NCBI RefSeq assembly: GCF_032854445.1
Contig: NC_088306.1
Span: 13,079,386 to 13,143,385, forward strand
Source: Liolophura sinensis
Taxonomy: Eukaryota > Mollusca > Polyplacophora > Chitonida > Chitonidae
Direction: 5' to 3'
DNA length: 64,000 nucleotides
The notes under the pieces were generated by a model that ran no database searches, was not told where the DNA came from, and was given only the letters and a program-made list of their open reading frames with translations. Below are positions 43,301 through 58,300 of this stretch, one piece after another (the first letter of the stretch is position 1; every line of letters begins with the position of its first letter). The translations under genes and the position numbers were made by a program.

Positions 43301-46300
43301 TTATAATGGCCTCTTCCATCTTCTGGAGATGCTGGCACCGGCCGTTTTTGTTCACAGCAAGGCAAGGACAGAAATGAAGATGAACTGAACTTCATAAACA
43401 CAAAGTCTTTTGTTACAGGTATAATATCTGGTCAAACTCCAAATAATCTCATACCATCTACCGCTGACTGATCAGAAACATTTAAAGGATGCCTCAGTCA
43501 GCAGACTCGTCTTTCGTAACACTTTTACCAATAATGGAAAAGGCCCTTTCAACATCACTATTCTCACGAGAAAGTGCCACTACAATTATTACAAATTTTC
43601 TTTTCATCTATTTTTTTTCCATCTTTAGTGTTCTGCAATTCATGGACTTTTGCCCAATATGAATCAACTTGGTTCCTAACTACGTCTGCATTTTCATCCC
43701 TTTTTGGGACCAATTTTCATATATTCTTCATTCTTGGTATATCCATCACTGATCAGCTGGACGGTCAAGGTTACTTCAGCTGAATTCTCTGAATCGAGTG
43801 CATGCCCGGCTAGCATTACTGATTTAACCATCTGGCATTCATCAGTGCATCACTGGCACACAGTAGCTTATTCTGTAGATGTTATATCCCACATAGATTG
43901 AACTTTTTAGCCCGTAAAAAGACCCAATTTCATGGGGTTTCAACTTGGTGATATGTTCGTGTCATCGCCGAGACATATAGCTGAATCAACCAAATGATTC
44001 AACCAAATTATCAATCATCAACCAAATTATCAAGTTCAGGAGTTAAGACTGTTGGTTACGATTGACGTGTTCATATGACCCGGCTAAAGGGCAAGGCAAA
44101 TGGGTGATGTCTTGAAATCAACGGTAACAGTATAATATGGCAGGCCTTTACCCCTGCCTCCACCAAAAAATTACTCTATTAGATTACCATTACAAAACTG
44201 TGTGTGGCAATGGGAAGCAGAGATGTTATGATGTGGATCTGAGGTGTTAGACATAGGCACCTATGCTTATTCACACTGCAATACGTTCCTCTGACTAGAG
44301 GCTGATGGCATATTCAAATATATCTCAACTCACTAGTCAGTGTACTGTGACTAGATTCTTGCCTGAAGTTAGAAAAGTTGAGTAGATGTATACCTGGTGT
44401 GATAAAGATGCCAAATGCTGCCATGAAGAGTAGGAGAACAATGGCGCCAGACACTGCTGCCACGAACGGCACGGAGAAGGGAAAGTCACTGTCCTCGTCT
44501 GATGGCTCAGACATGGCTGAAACACAAAATGCTAACTTTAGACAAACTGAGCATACTAAATTCAGGCAATGAGAAATGGTGCTTTCTTCTGACAAATGTC
44601 ATTCCAATGAACTTGAAAGGAAACAAGACATCAGTTCAGTATAACTGCATTCATTGTCAAGGTACACAATAATAGATATGATTTCCTTCACTATCTTGCG
44701 TATAAATGTCCTGATGACAACATCATGATTGACTGATGACAACATCATGTTTGGCTGATGACATGTTTGGCTGATGATAACATCATGTTTTGCTGATGTC
44801 AACATCATGTTTGGCTGATGACAACATCATGTTTGGCTGATGACAACATCATGTTTGGCTGATGACAACATGTTTGGCTGATGACCACATCATGTTTGAC
44901 TGATGACAGCATCATGTTTGCCTGAGTTTGATCGAGAACTGATAAATATGAAAAAAAAAAGTGCAATGGAATGTGGAATCTTAAAGAAAATCTCAATTGT
45001 TCACACATTTTAACTATAAAATCTGTCTTGTCAAATCGGACAAAAAGGTTTAAGTTTTTGGTCTAGAGCTGCTCCTTCCAGAAGACACTAGGAAGATCTC
45101 TGATTTTACATGTGGTTATAACTCTACAAAACTGCCCACGTGATTTTGAACAACATGCACATAAATATGGTACAGGTTCCTAAATGACATACAGAGGTGC
45201 AGGGGTTTGTGATTAAACCTCACATACTATATTTTATCTCAAGTTTAGCATTTTCCAAGGGACAGGTTTTGCCTGACTCAGGCTGATTAATCCTCATTGC
45301 AAGAAGTTTGATTAAATTCATCCTCAGAAAATAATATTAAAAGATTGCATCAATGTACTATTTTAATACTATTCTGAAAGAAGATTTGCATACACAAAAC
45401 TTAAGGTGACATACAGTATTTGTAATCTTAACTCTTGTGGGTAGAAGTGCAGAGATCTGCTGTTAAATTTCACATATTTGTAGTTGTTGGTAGAAGGTAC
45501 AGACTGATAAACATCTTCAAGAAATGCAGTTTGCAGGTTTATGTAAAAAATGAAATGCCACAGTGTCTTGTAACTTGGTGATAATAACTTGCGGTCAGAA
45601 GTTAAAATTTGCACACTGAAATTCCACAAAAACAACTGAAGCTCACATTTGTCTGTGTCTTTCTTGTCTGAGAGAGCAGCCTCGGGGTTGGGCGTGTCGT
45701 GTGCCTTGGGCATACGGGGACGATGCAGCATCAGGTGAATGGTCTTGTTGGCATCCCGAACGCTGACAGTAAAGTCTCGGCCCATTCTGGGGTGATCACC
45801 AGTTGGCATACGAGAGGTCAACCTGAATGACCTTGGGCACTTGACCAGGATATCGTAAACAAAGAGTGGCTGACTTTTGTAATTTGTGTCTGAGACATTC
45901 ACGGACAGGACTCCTGTTTAAAACAAACGAAAAAAAAAAACAAAAAAACAAAACAAAAACTAAATGACAACAGCTATCTATAAAATTAAAATGTTTTTCT
46001 TGAAAGCTGTTTAAAACATGGAGATCTGTTTAAGACGTGAAAAAAAAACAAAACAACAACAACACAGCAATAGCACTTGTTCACCCCATTATACCCAATA
46101 TCATCATATAACAAACTGAAAGCTCCTGTAAAAATATCTACCTTGGAGATTACTGTTCAGAAAAGAAATGTAAAGCTAATACTCCGAATCAGAGCCCCGC
46201 TGGGGAGAGTGAGATGAATTCTAACCAAGTCCACCCGGACAATGTCACAAAGATCTGTCAGGTGGGATGAGTTGATAACCGATGGCCTATGCCTTATACA

Positions 46301-49300
46301 TATATGAGATTACCTGGCATCCTCTTCTGGGATATGACGTTCGAGGATTTTAAGTTGGTGTGTTCAATCACTTACCAGGACAACTGGTCACATGACCTTC
46401 AACGCTGATCAACCATTGGTTGTTGTTATGGGAGATCGATCCTGTGAGTGTCTCGTAGCTGATTTCAGTGCGTGGGTAGATGGCACCGAGCACCGACATG
46501 TGTGCACCAAGGTGGAGTTCCAGTTGTGGAGGAGACGTCGTGTTGGCCACGGAGAAAATCTGACGACCTTCGATATTGACACTGAGATCTGTCAGTTTGG
46601 TAACTGGCACATCCCTCTTGCTTGCTCTGAATGCTTTGGCAGCGATGTCATCTGAGCATAAACTCTGTTCTGAAAAAACATCAACATATCAAAGCAACAT
46701 TAGTCCCAAGCTTATGATTTCAAGCTGCTTGCTTGTTTCTTTAATGAATACAGGTACGTATCTAAAATGAAAAATGTATGAAATATACCTATTTCTGTGG
46801 AGTTTGATGTAAGATGACGTCATTGACCAGTTTGTAAGCCAACGCTCAGAAAACAACAATGGATGGATTCAGATCCCTGCAACTACTAAAAAAAGGTGAT
46901 TCGTTCTCATGCTGTAGTCTGAAGTTTGCTTTCTTTTGTCATTCTGGTCTTATCTGTCACTGATTTCCAATCTTTAAAGACTCCTAAGAAAATCTTAGCG
47001 AATCCTTCTAGATTGTTCCAGCCAATGTAAACAAGGCAAAGCCACTCACTCCACATAGACGGTGTGATCCTGAAGGGCTCTGTGGGGTGAAGGTATACAG
47101 CTGACTGGCCTGTGGGAGTTACCATCTCCCCTGTCCTGTGGTAATTCCCTGCCGAGTATGTCGGCGTGGTTATGTCCCCTGATACGACATCCGGGACACT
47201 TGTCACATGATTGACCACCTCAAAGTCCAGCAAGGAGTCACTGTGCATGAACAGCAAAACACAACTGATACATATTAAGCATCTTTAGGATTAAAAACAA
47301 TTGAATGAGTGAGTGCTTGAGGTTTAACGTCATACTTAACACTTTTTCAGTCATATGACGACGAATGAAAACAATTAAGGAAACTGCCTTGGCTTCAGCC
47401 TTAATTGCAGACTTTATCAACACTTTACTCTGCTCATACATAGGTCTGTAGACTTTTGTTTACTACCGATATCTGTGATCATAGAGCACAAAGATCTGAT
47501 ACCAATGGCTAATTAACATCATCCATAACCCCCCAAAAAACCAATGGAACAAAATGGGAAGGTGAAAACATGCTAAATTGGTCCACATTCTCTGATGAAT
47601 TTATTTGAGTGGTATTTTATGCTTGATGGAGGAATACCCACCTCTAAAATTAAAAATGGCTTTGTTGAATCTGTTCAGACAAAAAGTATTTATCATTTCA
47701 TCTTTTATCCTTCACCAAAGATTAAAATACCTACCATACTGATTTATTGCTATGTGGCATTGATTCGTAAGCATTTATTCATTCAAACAAAAAAAGTGTG
47801 AAGACAGCAATATTTTTCTCCACTCACAAACCTTCTCTGTGTGTGACCATGTCTTAACCAGTTCTCATCCCCAAATAACGACACAGATTTCTTGTTCAGC
47901 AGTTGACCTTTATGTTCCACTGAATATTCAAATCTGACAAGCAGCTGGTTCTTGATAGGCTGAACATTGCAGTAGAACTCACTAGCAGCCTTAGAATAGA
48001 CAGGTTCCAATTTGAACTCCACCAAACTGCCTTTACGACACCTGGAATTAGAGCCAAATTTCATGTCCATTTACATTAATTAATGAACATTTGACTGTTG
48101 TCGTTTTCTCCTTGCAAAATCAAGAGCTAAATTGCACTGAGGAGGAAAATCCTCCTTCAATTCTTAATGGAATCCAAACTCTCCTCCTAACTACATGTAT
48201 ATTGTTAGCAAAGCAGATTGTTTTATACCCCTGTATGTGGGGGACATGATAGAACATGATCATCAACCATACATCTGACCAGAATCACCATTTTAATGGC
48301 CTGGGAAAAGTAACCTTTTCTGAAACTTGTAATCTAGAAGGCTTTTCAGAAGTCCCAACTGTTTATATAATTATTGTATACATAGAAATAAATATTTTAC
48401 TATACTGAAATCATAAAATCAACATTTTAGTTCAAAAGCGCAACTACTTGTGGCTTCAGTAAATGACCAAGGATTTGAACTCACATTTGAGGTGAACAGT
48501 CAGAGAGGGTGTAGTTTTTACAGACATCCATACAGCGTGGCTCCATGCAGCATGTGTAACAGGCCTCCAACCGTGGTGACCAGCCGTTGTCCCCGTCATC
48601 ACCTTTGATTTCACAGTCACCTTTATCTAGGTAGACCTGACGAGCGCATTCACGTGTACAGTCATTACAATCTGACAGGCGAGAGGCACAACTGAAAAAC
48701 AGATATCAGTTACGATAAGGTGTCAAGGTAGCCTACAATATCTGTGTTCAAATGTCAGTTGATTAAAAGTAATAACATATAAATGAGCAGAATTTTCAAA
48801 TACTCCTTTTACTCAACTATTCAGCAAAATTTGCACCAGTAACTTTTGAATGCAATTGGTGCGTCTACATTTCTGGTCAGAGAGGAAGGTATAAAGCAAC
48901 TGTTCATTTACCAGTACTCCTACTTTGGGGCTTCACTTTCAAACATTTATGCCCGTTGGACGAAGATGACTGGTAAGAAGTACAATTTCCACAATGGGCC
49001 ATCTCAGCATGCCTCCTTACCTGTGGGAGACTTCAGCCCTGAAGGACGTTGCTGCCGTAAGTTCCTGGTCCACACCAAACAGATGAGACAGAGGTCCTGA
49101 GTCTGTGCACACCAATGTGAAGTCATCATAGCGACGCTGAAGGCGCGGGAAGTTACCGTATGTGCGGAATGTCTCACATGGCTTTGGTTCTGTGCGGCAG
49201 TTGCCATGGGAACATGTCTGGCCCATGTTGTAGGTCACATCCTTATCAGGAATGAAAGAGAATCTTCATACAAATGCATATATGCATATAAGTCGTAGTG

Positions 49301-52300
49301 TGAATTGTACAAAACAGAAGTAACACAGTGCATGTTTTTGCAAAACACAGGAATGTTAGCTGATCCTGAAAGCTGGTTTTGTAATTTCTATGTACCTACA
49401 ATACATTTGATTCTCAAAATGAATTGTGTTTGAATTCCACTGAAAGTTTAGGATAACGATCTGTGGCCGAGTAGATGAGATGGTTTCCTTTCAACATGTG
49501 GAGCAAAATCTAATGCGGTTCTCGACATAGAATTTGTGGATCCCTGCCCTCTCACTGCTTGTGGGGACTTTTGAGCATTAAGTGGTCAATGGTGCCTGTG
49601 CCACTGTTCTTCCAAGATCACTTTTCCGAAACCAATAAATAATATGGTGTGCATATCTGTATGTAACAAAGCTTCCAATGGTTAGTCGTTTATCCCGGGT
49701 CTTCTGTCACCCCTAACACTCACCAAGATCACACAAAGTGAGGATGGCTTTAAGCAACAATGAAATAAACAAAAAGGTCAATCTACTGTAATTCTTCAAC
49801 CCTTTCACAAGTTTGCAAGGTGTTTATTCAAGTATGTACTGAAGCCATTTGTCTGTGTAGACTGATAAAATTACGCTTTTTGTGAAGCCCTGAAACTGGC
49901 CAGTTCAAAAAAAAATGTAGTTTTGTCACCAAAATCTAATTAAAAATATGCACAAATGACACTGAAAGTTGCTCCTTCATATGTGAAAAGGATGTTGAAG
50001 TAGGGTAATGTTATACAGTACTTTACTGGTTGCCTTTGTTAATGATTTTGAGTAATCCTGCATAACACTGTTGTGGTGGACTAGCAGTGGTCACCTCAAC
50101 ACTATTTCTAATTCTGACCCATCAAAACCAAGCCATTCATACATACAGGCTACAATCACAAACTAAATCTCTCTCTGTACTTTTTTTTTAAAAAACATTA
50201 TTTGTGGAATATTTCTGAAGCAACTCTCTACTTTACCTTGTATATCCTAGCTGTCAGCTTGTAATAGCGAGGAAGGGGCCGGGGGCAATAGTCAGAGGTG
50301 ATCTTCGGTAACCCTGGAAACACGCCCCTCCCCACAGCCGACTTGAAGTTAACAGGTTCTAACTGGGGGCGAATCCTCAGCTCTTTCAGCTCTATCGTAA
50401 CTGACAAATTAGATCCTGGAGAAAGAAAAAAAAGCTAGTTGATAACAAGCAAGACAAAAAGACAGACCCTAAATTTTACATGATCATTACTGTATTGTGT
50501 TTGGAGGCTGATAAACCAAATTAAGCTACCTTCCTAGAAATTAGTATTTGAAGTATAATATTAAAGTGTAATAAATGCATCTCAAATGAAAACTTGTTCA
50601 TTACTATTAATGAATCCACATATGGCCATGAATCTGAAACAGTGTACAAAAACATAAAATCTGCTTCATGTTTGATTCAAATCTAGCCAAATACTAAATT
50701 ACAAACATGTTAGTCTATGGAAATTGTGCATGGTACTGTCTCTTTTCCTTGTACAAGTAATGGTGAACAAATCCAATGCCATGTTTATGGGGAACATGAT
50801 CAGTACGGACTGAGCAGTTTTGTGGTCAGGTCAAAGATGCAGAATGCTAATTCTCGGGGACCATGCAGTACACAGGGAATGACTGAAATCATACAAACTA
50901 TAGCAAACCTTGATTTTCAATGCATTCAAAACTGAATTGTTTCATCTGACATAAGTGGTACATGTATGCATTTCGGAGCAAGTTTCAATAAAATAGTACA
51001 TGTAGGCCTACAGAGTAACGCCTTCTTTCACTGGGAGATACTTGCTTCTTTTCATAGTCTGATAAGGCAAACCCTAACCTTGAAGTGTTAACAATATCAT
51101 AAAGACTCGTTCTTTTCTTGCATTTTTAAACAACTGTAACCATTCACTGGCATTATCAAGTCCTACCTCTGCAGATCTTGAATGAGTTATTTTGTGTTAT
51201 GTCAAAGTTGTTGTCTTCACGGATGCCAAATGTGTGATCTTTGACATCAGTAAGGTCTTCAATCAAAACATTGTCAGAGGTCAATGGCTCGGGCATGGCT
51301 TCCTTCTCTGGAATCAGGAAATGTCAGAAAATTTTGTCACAATCAAATCAGGTGCAAACTGAGGGCAGAAAGCTAAACTTTATCACCTGTTATCCATGTC
51401 TGTGCTATAAAAATGTACAATTTATAAGTTTTTTTTAGATACTATTTTGTCATTAGATATCATAGATTAGCTTATTATTTCACTGTTTTTGATCCCTCTG
51501 TGCAACACTGCTACATGTACTCTTGTGCCAGAAATCATTTAAAGGAATAAAAAGCGAAAAAAACACAAAATGTATAAACAATGTGAAGAAACTTACATGT
51601 ATATAAGTGAAATCATAAATCTAATTACCTTTACACTCTCTGGTTTGATTACCATAACAGACAGAATGTTCATACTGATGGTCTGCACATTTTGGCTGGC
51701 AGACTGAAAAGACAAAGCAGCAGTTTTACACTTTCATAACATGGGTTTTTGTCTCACCATGTCATACTTACAGATATATCAGAAGTCCTGTTAAAGGTGC
51801 CAGTAAACTGACCGATGACCACTGTCAATCAAAACAGTCTGAACAACCAGTCGAAATATTCATTTATTTATTTATCTGATTGGTGTTTTACGCCCTACTC
51901 AAGAATATTTCACTTATACGACGGCGGCCAGCATTATGGTGGGAGGAAACCGGGCACAGCCCGCGGGAAACCCATGACCATCTGCAGGTTACTGGAAGAC
52001 CTTCCCACTTACAGCCAGAGAGGAAGCCAGCATGAGCTGGACTTGAACTCACAGCGGCCGCATTGGTGAGAGGCTCCTGGGTCATTACGCTGCGCCTGCA
52101 CGCTAACCAATTGAGCCACAGAGGCCCAACCAGTCAAAATACTACATCAACCAATCAGAATGCTTGAAATTTGCTGGCATTCCCATTTTGACCACTAAGT
52201 AAGCCTGTTGAGTGAACAACTTTAAATAGGTACCCATTTGGATATTACGGACATGAAGCCATACAACATCCTCTTAGATACATTGGTCCAACTTCTAAAC

Positions 52301-55300
52301 AGTCTGGAACTCAGTACAATTCCACAATTCCAGAAGAGCTACTTGGGAACATCAGGATTAGGCACACAAACTGAATTTATTTATTCATTTATTTATCTGT
52401 TTTTTTGATTGCTGTGTTACGTCACACTGAAGTAGTTATATGACGGCTGCCAGCATTATGGTGGTAGGAAAGCGAACAGAGACCAAGGAAACCCACGGCC
52501 ATATGCAGGTTAGTGACAGACCTTATCATGTATGGCTGGAGAGGAAGCCAGCTGGATTTGAACTCACAGCCACTGCAATGGTGAGAGGCTCGACCTTACC
52601 TCAGCCATGGAGGCCCCCCAAACAGAAATAAGAAATACAACTGTTTCTTAAGCAGTTGATATGGACTCACTTCTACAGACGGCATCATGGGCAGGGGTAC
52701 ACTCTCTGTGCATGTAGAACCCCTCATGGCAGACCTCTGTACACGCTGCAACACACGCAAACATCACATAAATTTATGTATACTGTATCTGTATAACATG
52801 TTAATTTGATTTATTTATTTATTTGATCGTTATTCATCAACATACTGATCGCCCACTTATATGCTTCAATGCCTCAAAGTCAGAAGATCCAGGATCAAAC
52901 TCTGTTTGGGTCGTATTAAAGATTTTAAAATGGTAATTATTGACGCCTTGCTTGATGCTCAGAGGTTAGAGCAATATGAATGGGTGGGGTGTCATGTCTG
53001 GTATCTTTGGCATGGGCTCTTTCAGTTGCCATACAACTGAAAAAGTAATTCATGGATAACTTGTCTGAATGAGCAGGTCATAAAACTGTATAATATCTAA
53101 GTTAGGAGATACATTCAAATACTGACCTCTAAACCAAAATACAGAACAGTTACACGGTCACAAACGTCAGATATTCACAGATGTTTTCCGTGTGAAATAT
53201 AAAACTTTGAGTACAACATCACCATAATGAAATGTGTCTTCTGCTTGCCCATTTAGCTGTGTGCATGAAAAGTATTATTTAATATGCCATGTACCTGAAT
53301 GGGGGTAACTATGAAAATCAAAATACCATTCAGACTGTCATTATTATTCAAAATGTATATATGTTTAAATGATATATGTTTAAAGACATACACAAAGTTT
53401 CAGTGAAATTGGTGAAATACTTTAGCAAGAGTTTCATGGACAAAGCTCATCATATTTTTTGTCAATGGTCGGAAATTATGTCATTGTTGATCTCCCTCAA
53501 AGCATGGCGAAAACTACCCCCCACTTCTCCCCCCCACCCCCACCCCCACCCCCCCCCCCCCCCCCCCCACACCAAAGTGGCCTGAGCCCAGTGAACTATG
53601 ATTGCTTTACTGACGAACCCAGGTGTATTTGACGGATTGGTCGGTGACATTTTGTTTTCCGCTGAGATTTTCTAAGTTCAAGCAAACACTCATAGATATT
53701 TCCCTACATTATGAGATGATTTGTTGTGCCAGCATTAGTTTTTCCAAAAACAGTGGGATGGTTTTGGGGGTCAGCTTCTTCAAATTTCCACATGTGTGGT
53801 ATTTCCACAAGAATGGACGAGGAAAATGAAGCGATCCAAGTTTTCCTTGAATGATGGGTTTGGAATGCTCTGAGCTGTCACTGTAAAACTGCTCAATTAA
53901 ACAGTCGTAGGTTGTATGTTGAGTGACATCTCTCTCTGTTGGTCTCTGCTCACTTGCACTGTAATGATTTGGGTATACAGTGTAAGCAAGGTGATGTGCT
54001 CGGACTCATGGCTTTACCGGGCTAAGCGTCCATATGAGTATGTACATTTACATTCTATATCTTAGACAAGGGAGCTAAAAAAATAAGCTTAACCTTCCAT
54101 CCAAATATGTACATAATACATTTACACACCATACCTTAGACTAGGAAGCTAAAAACAAATAGCTTAACCTTCAATCCATGCATGAAAGATACATGCATGT
54201 AGGAGCCACAAAAAAAGCTTAAGTTTCTGTCTGTGTATGTACATTTGCACACCATCATTTAAGACTAGGGCACTAAAAAATTTTAACCTTCAATCCATAT
54301 ATGAGAGGACCTAAAAAACCCAAAAGCTTAACCAGACACCAACATCGATGCTTTTCCCCCTCTGTCACAATACCACTCCTTACAGGCAAGCTAAAAATTG
54401 TTACGCACGACATTAAACCACAAGTGTGTACACATGCTTAGTGAAAAGCGGCCGTAAGTGGGAAGGTCTGTCAGCAGCCTGCGGATGGTCGTGGGTTTCC
54501 CCGGGCTCTGCCCGGTTTCCTCGCACCATAATGCTGGCTGCCGTTGTATAAGTGAAATATTCTTGAGTACGGCGTAAAACACCAATCAAAATAAATAAAA
54601 TTATTAGTGAAAAGCAAGCACCTTTAACCGCTTGTCCATGGCCTTAATCCTGTTTTTATTTTACTATTATTGACATTATTTACTATTATCGACAATGACA
54701 ATTATTATCATATGAACTGTGCCAGTGACCTCTAACTTGTCACCTTTGTCATCCAAATCTGCCAGGGGTGTCAGTGACTTCTGATTTAGGGACAACCCTG
54801 GTCACCCAAATCTGCCAGTTAAGCCAACAACTTCAGATAAGTGGACAACCTTGGTCACCCAAATCTGCCAGTGAGCCAATGACTTCAGACAAGTGAACAA
54901 CTATTGTCACCCAAATCTACCAGGTGAGCCAGTGACTTCAGACAAGTGGACAACCTTGGTCACCCAATCTGCCAGGTGAGCCAATGACTTCAGACAAGTG
55001 AACAACTATCGTCACCCAAATCTGCCAGGTGAGCCAGTGACTTCAGACAAGTGGACAACTTTCTTCACCCAAAGTCTGCCAGTAAGCCAATGACTTCAGA
55101 CAAGTGGACAACTTAAATCTGCCAGGTTAGCCAGTGACTTCAGACAAGTGGACAACTTTCTTCACCCAAGTCTGCAAGGTGAGCCAATGACTTCAGACAA
55201 GTGGACAACTTAAATCTGCCAGGTGAGCCAGTGACTTCAGACAAGTGGACAACTTTCTTCACCCAAGTCTGCCAGGTGAGCCAGTGACAAGTGGACAACT

Positions 55301-58300
55301 TTCGTCACCCAAGTCTGCCAGGTGAGCCAATGACTTCAGAAAAGTGGACAACTTTCGTCACCCAAGTCTGCCAGGTGAGCCAGTGACTTCAGACAAGTGG
55401 ACAACTTTCGTCACCCAAGTCTGCCAGGTGAGCCAATGACTTCAGACAAGTGGACAACTTTCTTCACCCAAGTCTGCCAGGTGAGCCAATGACTTCAGAT
55501 AAGTGGACAACCTTGGTCACCCAAATCTGCCAGGTGAGCCAATGACTTCAGACAAGTGAACAACTATCGTCACCCAAATCTGCCGGGTGAGCCAGTGACT
55601 TCAGACAAGTGGACAACTTTCATCTCCCAAATCTGCCAGGTGAGCCAGTGACTTCAGACAAGTGGACAACTTTCTTCACCCAAGTCTGCCAGGTGAGCCA
55701 ATGACTTCAGACAAGTGGACAATTTTCGTCACCCAAGTCTGCCAGGTGAGCCAGTGACTTCTGATATGGGTACAACCTTGATCACACAACTGTACCCAAG
55801 AATTAAACTTAAACAAGTTGAGATCAGAAACATAATTACCTTTTAATTACCTGTTATTTCTTGTTTTTTTTTTTTAAATTTTAGATGAGCTTGTACAAGA
55901 TCAGACAGTCAGACAGACCGACAGACGCACAGACAGGTGTTTAACAAATACCTTTACATATTTTCTGCTGTTTGGATTCAGCAGTACAAGGCTGTACCTC
56001 GAACGTCCCTTCTCTACATGGAGTGCGGCAAGCTGGCAATGAAAAGGCAATCAGTTAAACATAAGTCCTAAATACGTGCAAACTTCACATATTTTCACTT
56101 TCGAAACCCTTCATTCGTATCTTGTGTTACATCAAAAGTTATGGAAATGAATGGATAATCACTAGGTTTTCAGAGTATTTTATATCATAGGGCTGATCTG
56201 CAGATCACACCCATTTTCTAAATCAGAGGAGACTCTCCCACCAGCCCTAATTGTTTTCTTTTTATGTATATTTACTTCAAAACTGACTTTGAATCTCGGC
56301 AACAATTTTGCTTCTTATCATATCAAATCTATGATATTTCCAAATAATGTAAAAATGATCATCAACTATGACATTTTCAGTGTAAAGTGACAATGAATGT
56401 TAAGTCAAGAAATCCATTCATGAAAAATACTGCGGATAGATGTAATTAAAATTACTGTCAAAAGTTACATTAACTATGCTAAACTGTGCAAAATACATGC
56501 CATCAATACAATGCCGACAACTACTGAGTATTTAAGCGAAACAGATTTATCAATTACTTCAATTTCAGCTCATGTTTTGGAATAGTATGACTTTCCCAGT
56601 CAATTTTATTCATGTTATGATTTTTATATTGCCAATTAAAACTCAAAACAACAAAAAAGTTTTATAAAATCTTCAATTTTCTCAAAAACGTCATTCTGGT
56701 TAAATAAAATGATGTGTCTTTCTCTTGGACACTTTGAGTGAAGTTTTATTTGATATTCTATCAATGGTTTCATTAATATTTCCCATGTCTGAAACAGTGA
56801 AATTAAGTATAGTCCCACTAACATAGCTGGTACAATCTTTTACCTTTACATGTAAAACCATCACCATAGTAACTTTGGCCGCAGATGCAGCGGTAGGAGC
56901 CCTGCGTATTCTGACAGCTGGCATAAGGTGAGCACTTGGCCCAGCCCTCGTAGCACTCATCCACGTCTACAGTAGCAACAACAACAACACCACCATAGAG
57001 ACCAACTCAAAATAAATCAAGACACATAGAGAATAACAATAAAATGTGGGTGTTACAAAAATAAACCATACCCTAATTCCTCAACCATTTCCCATATGAA
57101 AGAGCAACTTTTTCAGTGTAATTTATGGACATTTTTGACAGAACTGGATTGGTTGGATTGGCCAGTTTCAGGGCTTCATAAAAAGTATAATTTTGTCAGT
57201 CAACACAGAATAATTCCCTCACAATATAAATGCCTTGCAAACTTTCTGATTGTTGTCTTTTCAAACTAATTTGGTCTGTGTGCCTAATTCAAGATGCTAT
57301 TCACATGTTGTTGTTGTTAAAAAAATTTAGTGCCAGTTAACATGGAATAGCCTACCCACGTGTAACAAAATATACGTGTAACAATTCAGATCTGATCTTT
57401 CGATGTTTGGTTCAACATTCATATCAAAGTTAATGCTCATTGTAATTGTTAAATGTTTCTGTGCTTTTTTTTTCCAACCACACATGACCTGGATGTTTTA
57501 AAACATAAATTGGTACTCTTTCAAAAGAAAATCGTACCCACACAATACAAGCAAAAATCAAACACACAACAGCTAAAAGCAAAAAAAAAAAAAAAATACA
57601 TTATGCTTTCTGTAACCATTGCTTATGTCTTAAACAACTCTCTTACCTTCATCCTCTGATTAGCATAAATGTACATTTGAAGAATAAAATCAAATACTAT
57701 AGTGGTATGGATTAATTTCTCTTCAGTTTTCAGCATATTTATTATATTTGTCCCAGAAATTTGGGTAGTATAGGGTAACATTTTGTGTGTTACTGTGGCT
57801 AGAGCTAGCTAAGCTGAAGCGACTGCTGTTCTCTTGCATTGAATGAGTAATACCTCATCACAACCCCAGAAATGAACAATACACTACATAGCCCAAGACT
57901 GAGTTGTTTTATGTGAGAAAGATTCCTCATTACACTGTGGTAAACCTCCTGATATAGTTCTGGCTGAGTCAGTGGGCACCGGATTTGAACACCCAAACCT
58001 CACCAGCCATGGACTTGTGTCAATCAAGAAAGGTCCCTCAGGGATACTGAGTTAATTGAGTTAACATGGGGCCCAGATTATGTTTTCATTTGACAGATTA
58101 GCTTGTTTTATCATCACTACCATCACATGACGTTTCTAGGCATTTTGTATTTAAAAAACAGGCATAAGTCAAAAAGCACTGTTTACAACAATGAAAATAT
58201 ACACATGTGTATTGTCTGAATATTTCCCTTTACACTTAATACATTCATAAAAGTAAAGCTGATAAAAGCAGCTCTGAATTCTTACCAACACATCTGCCCA

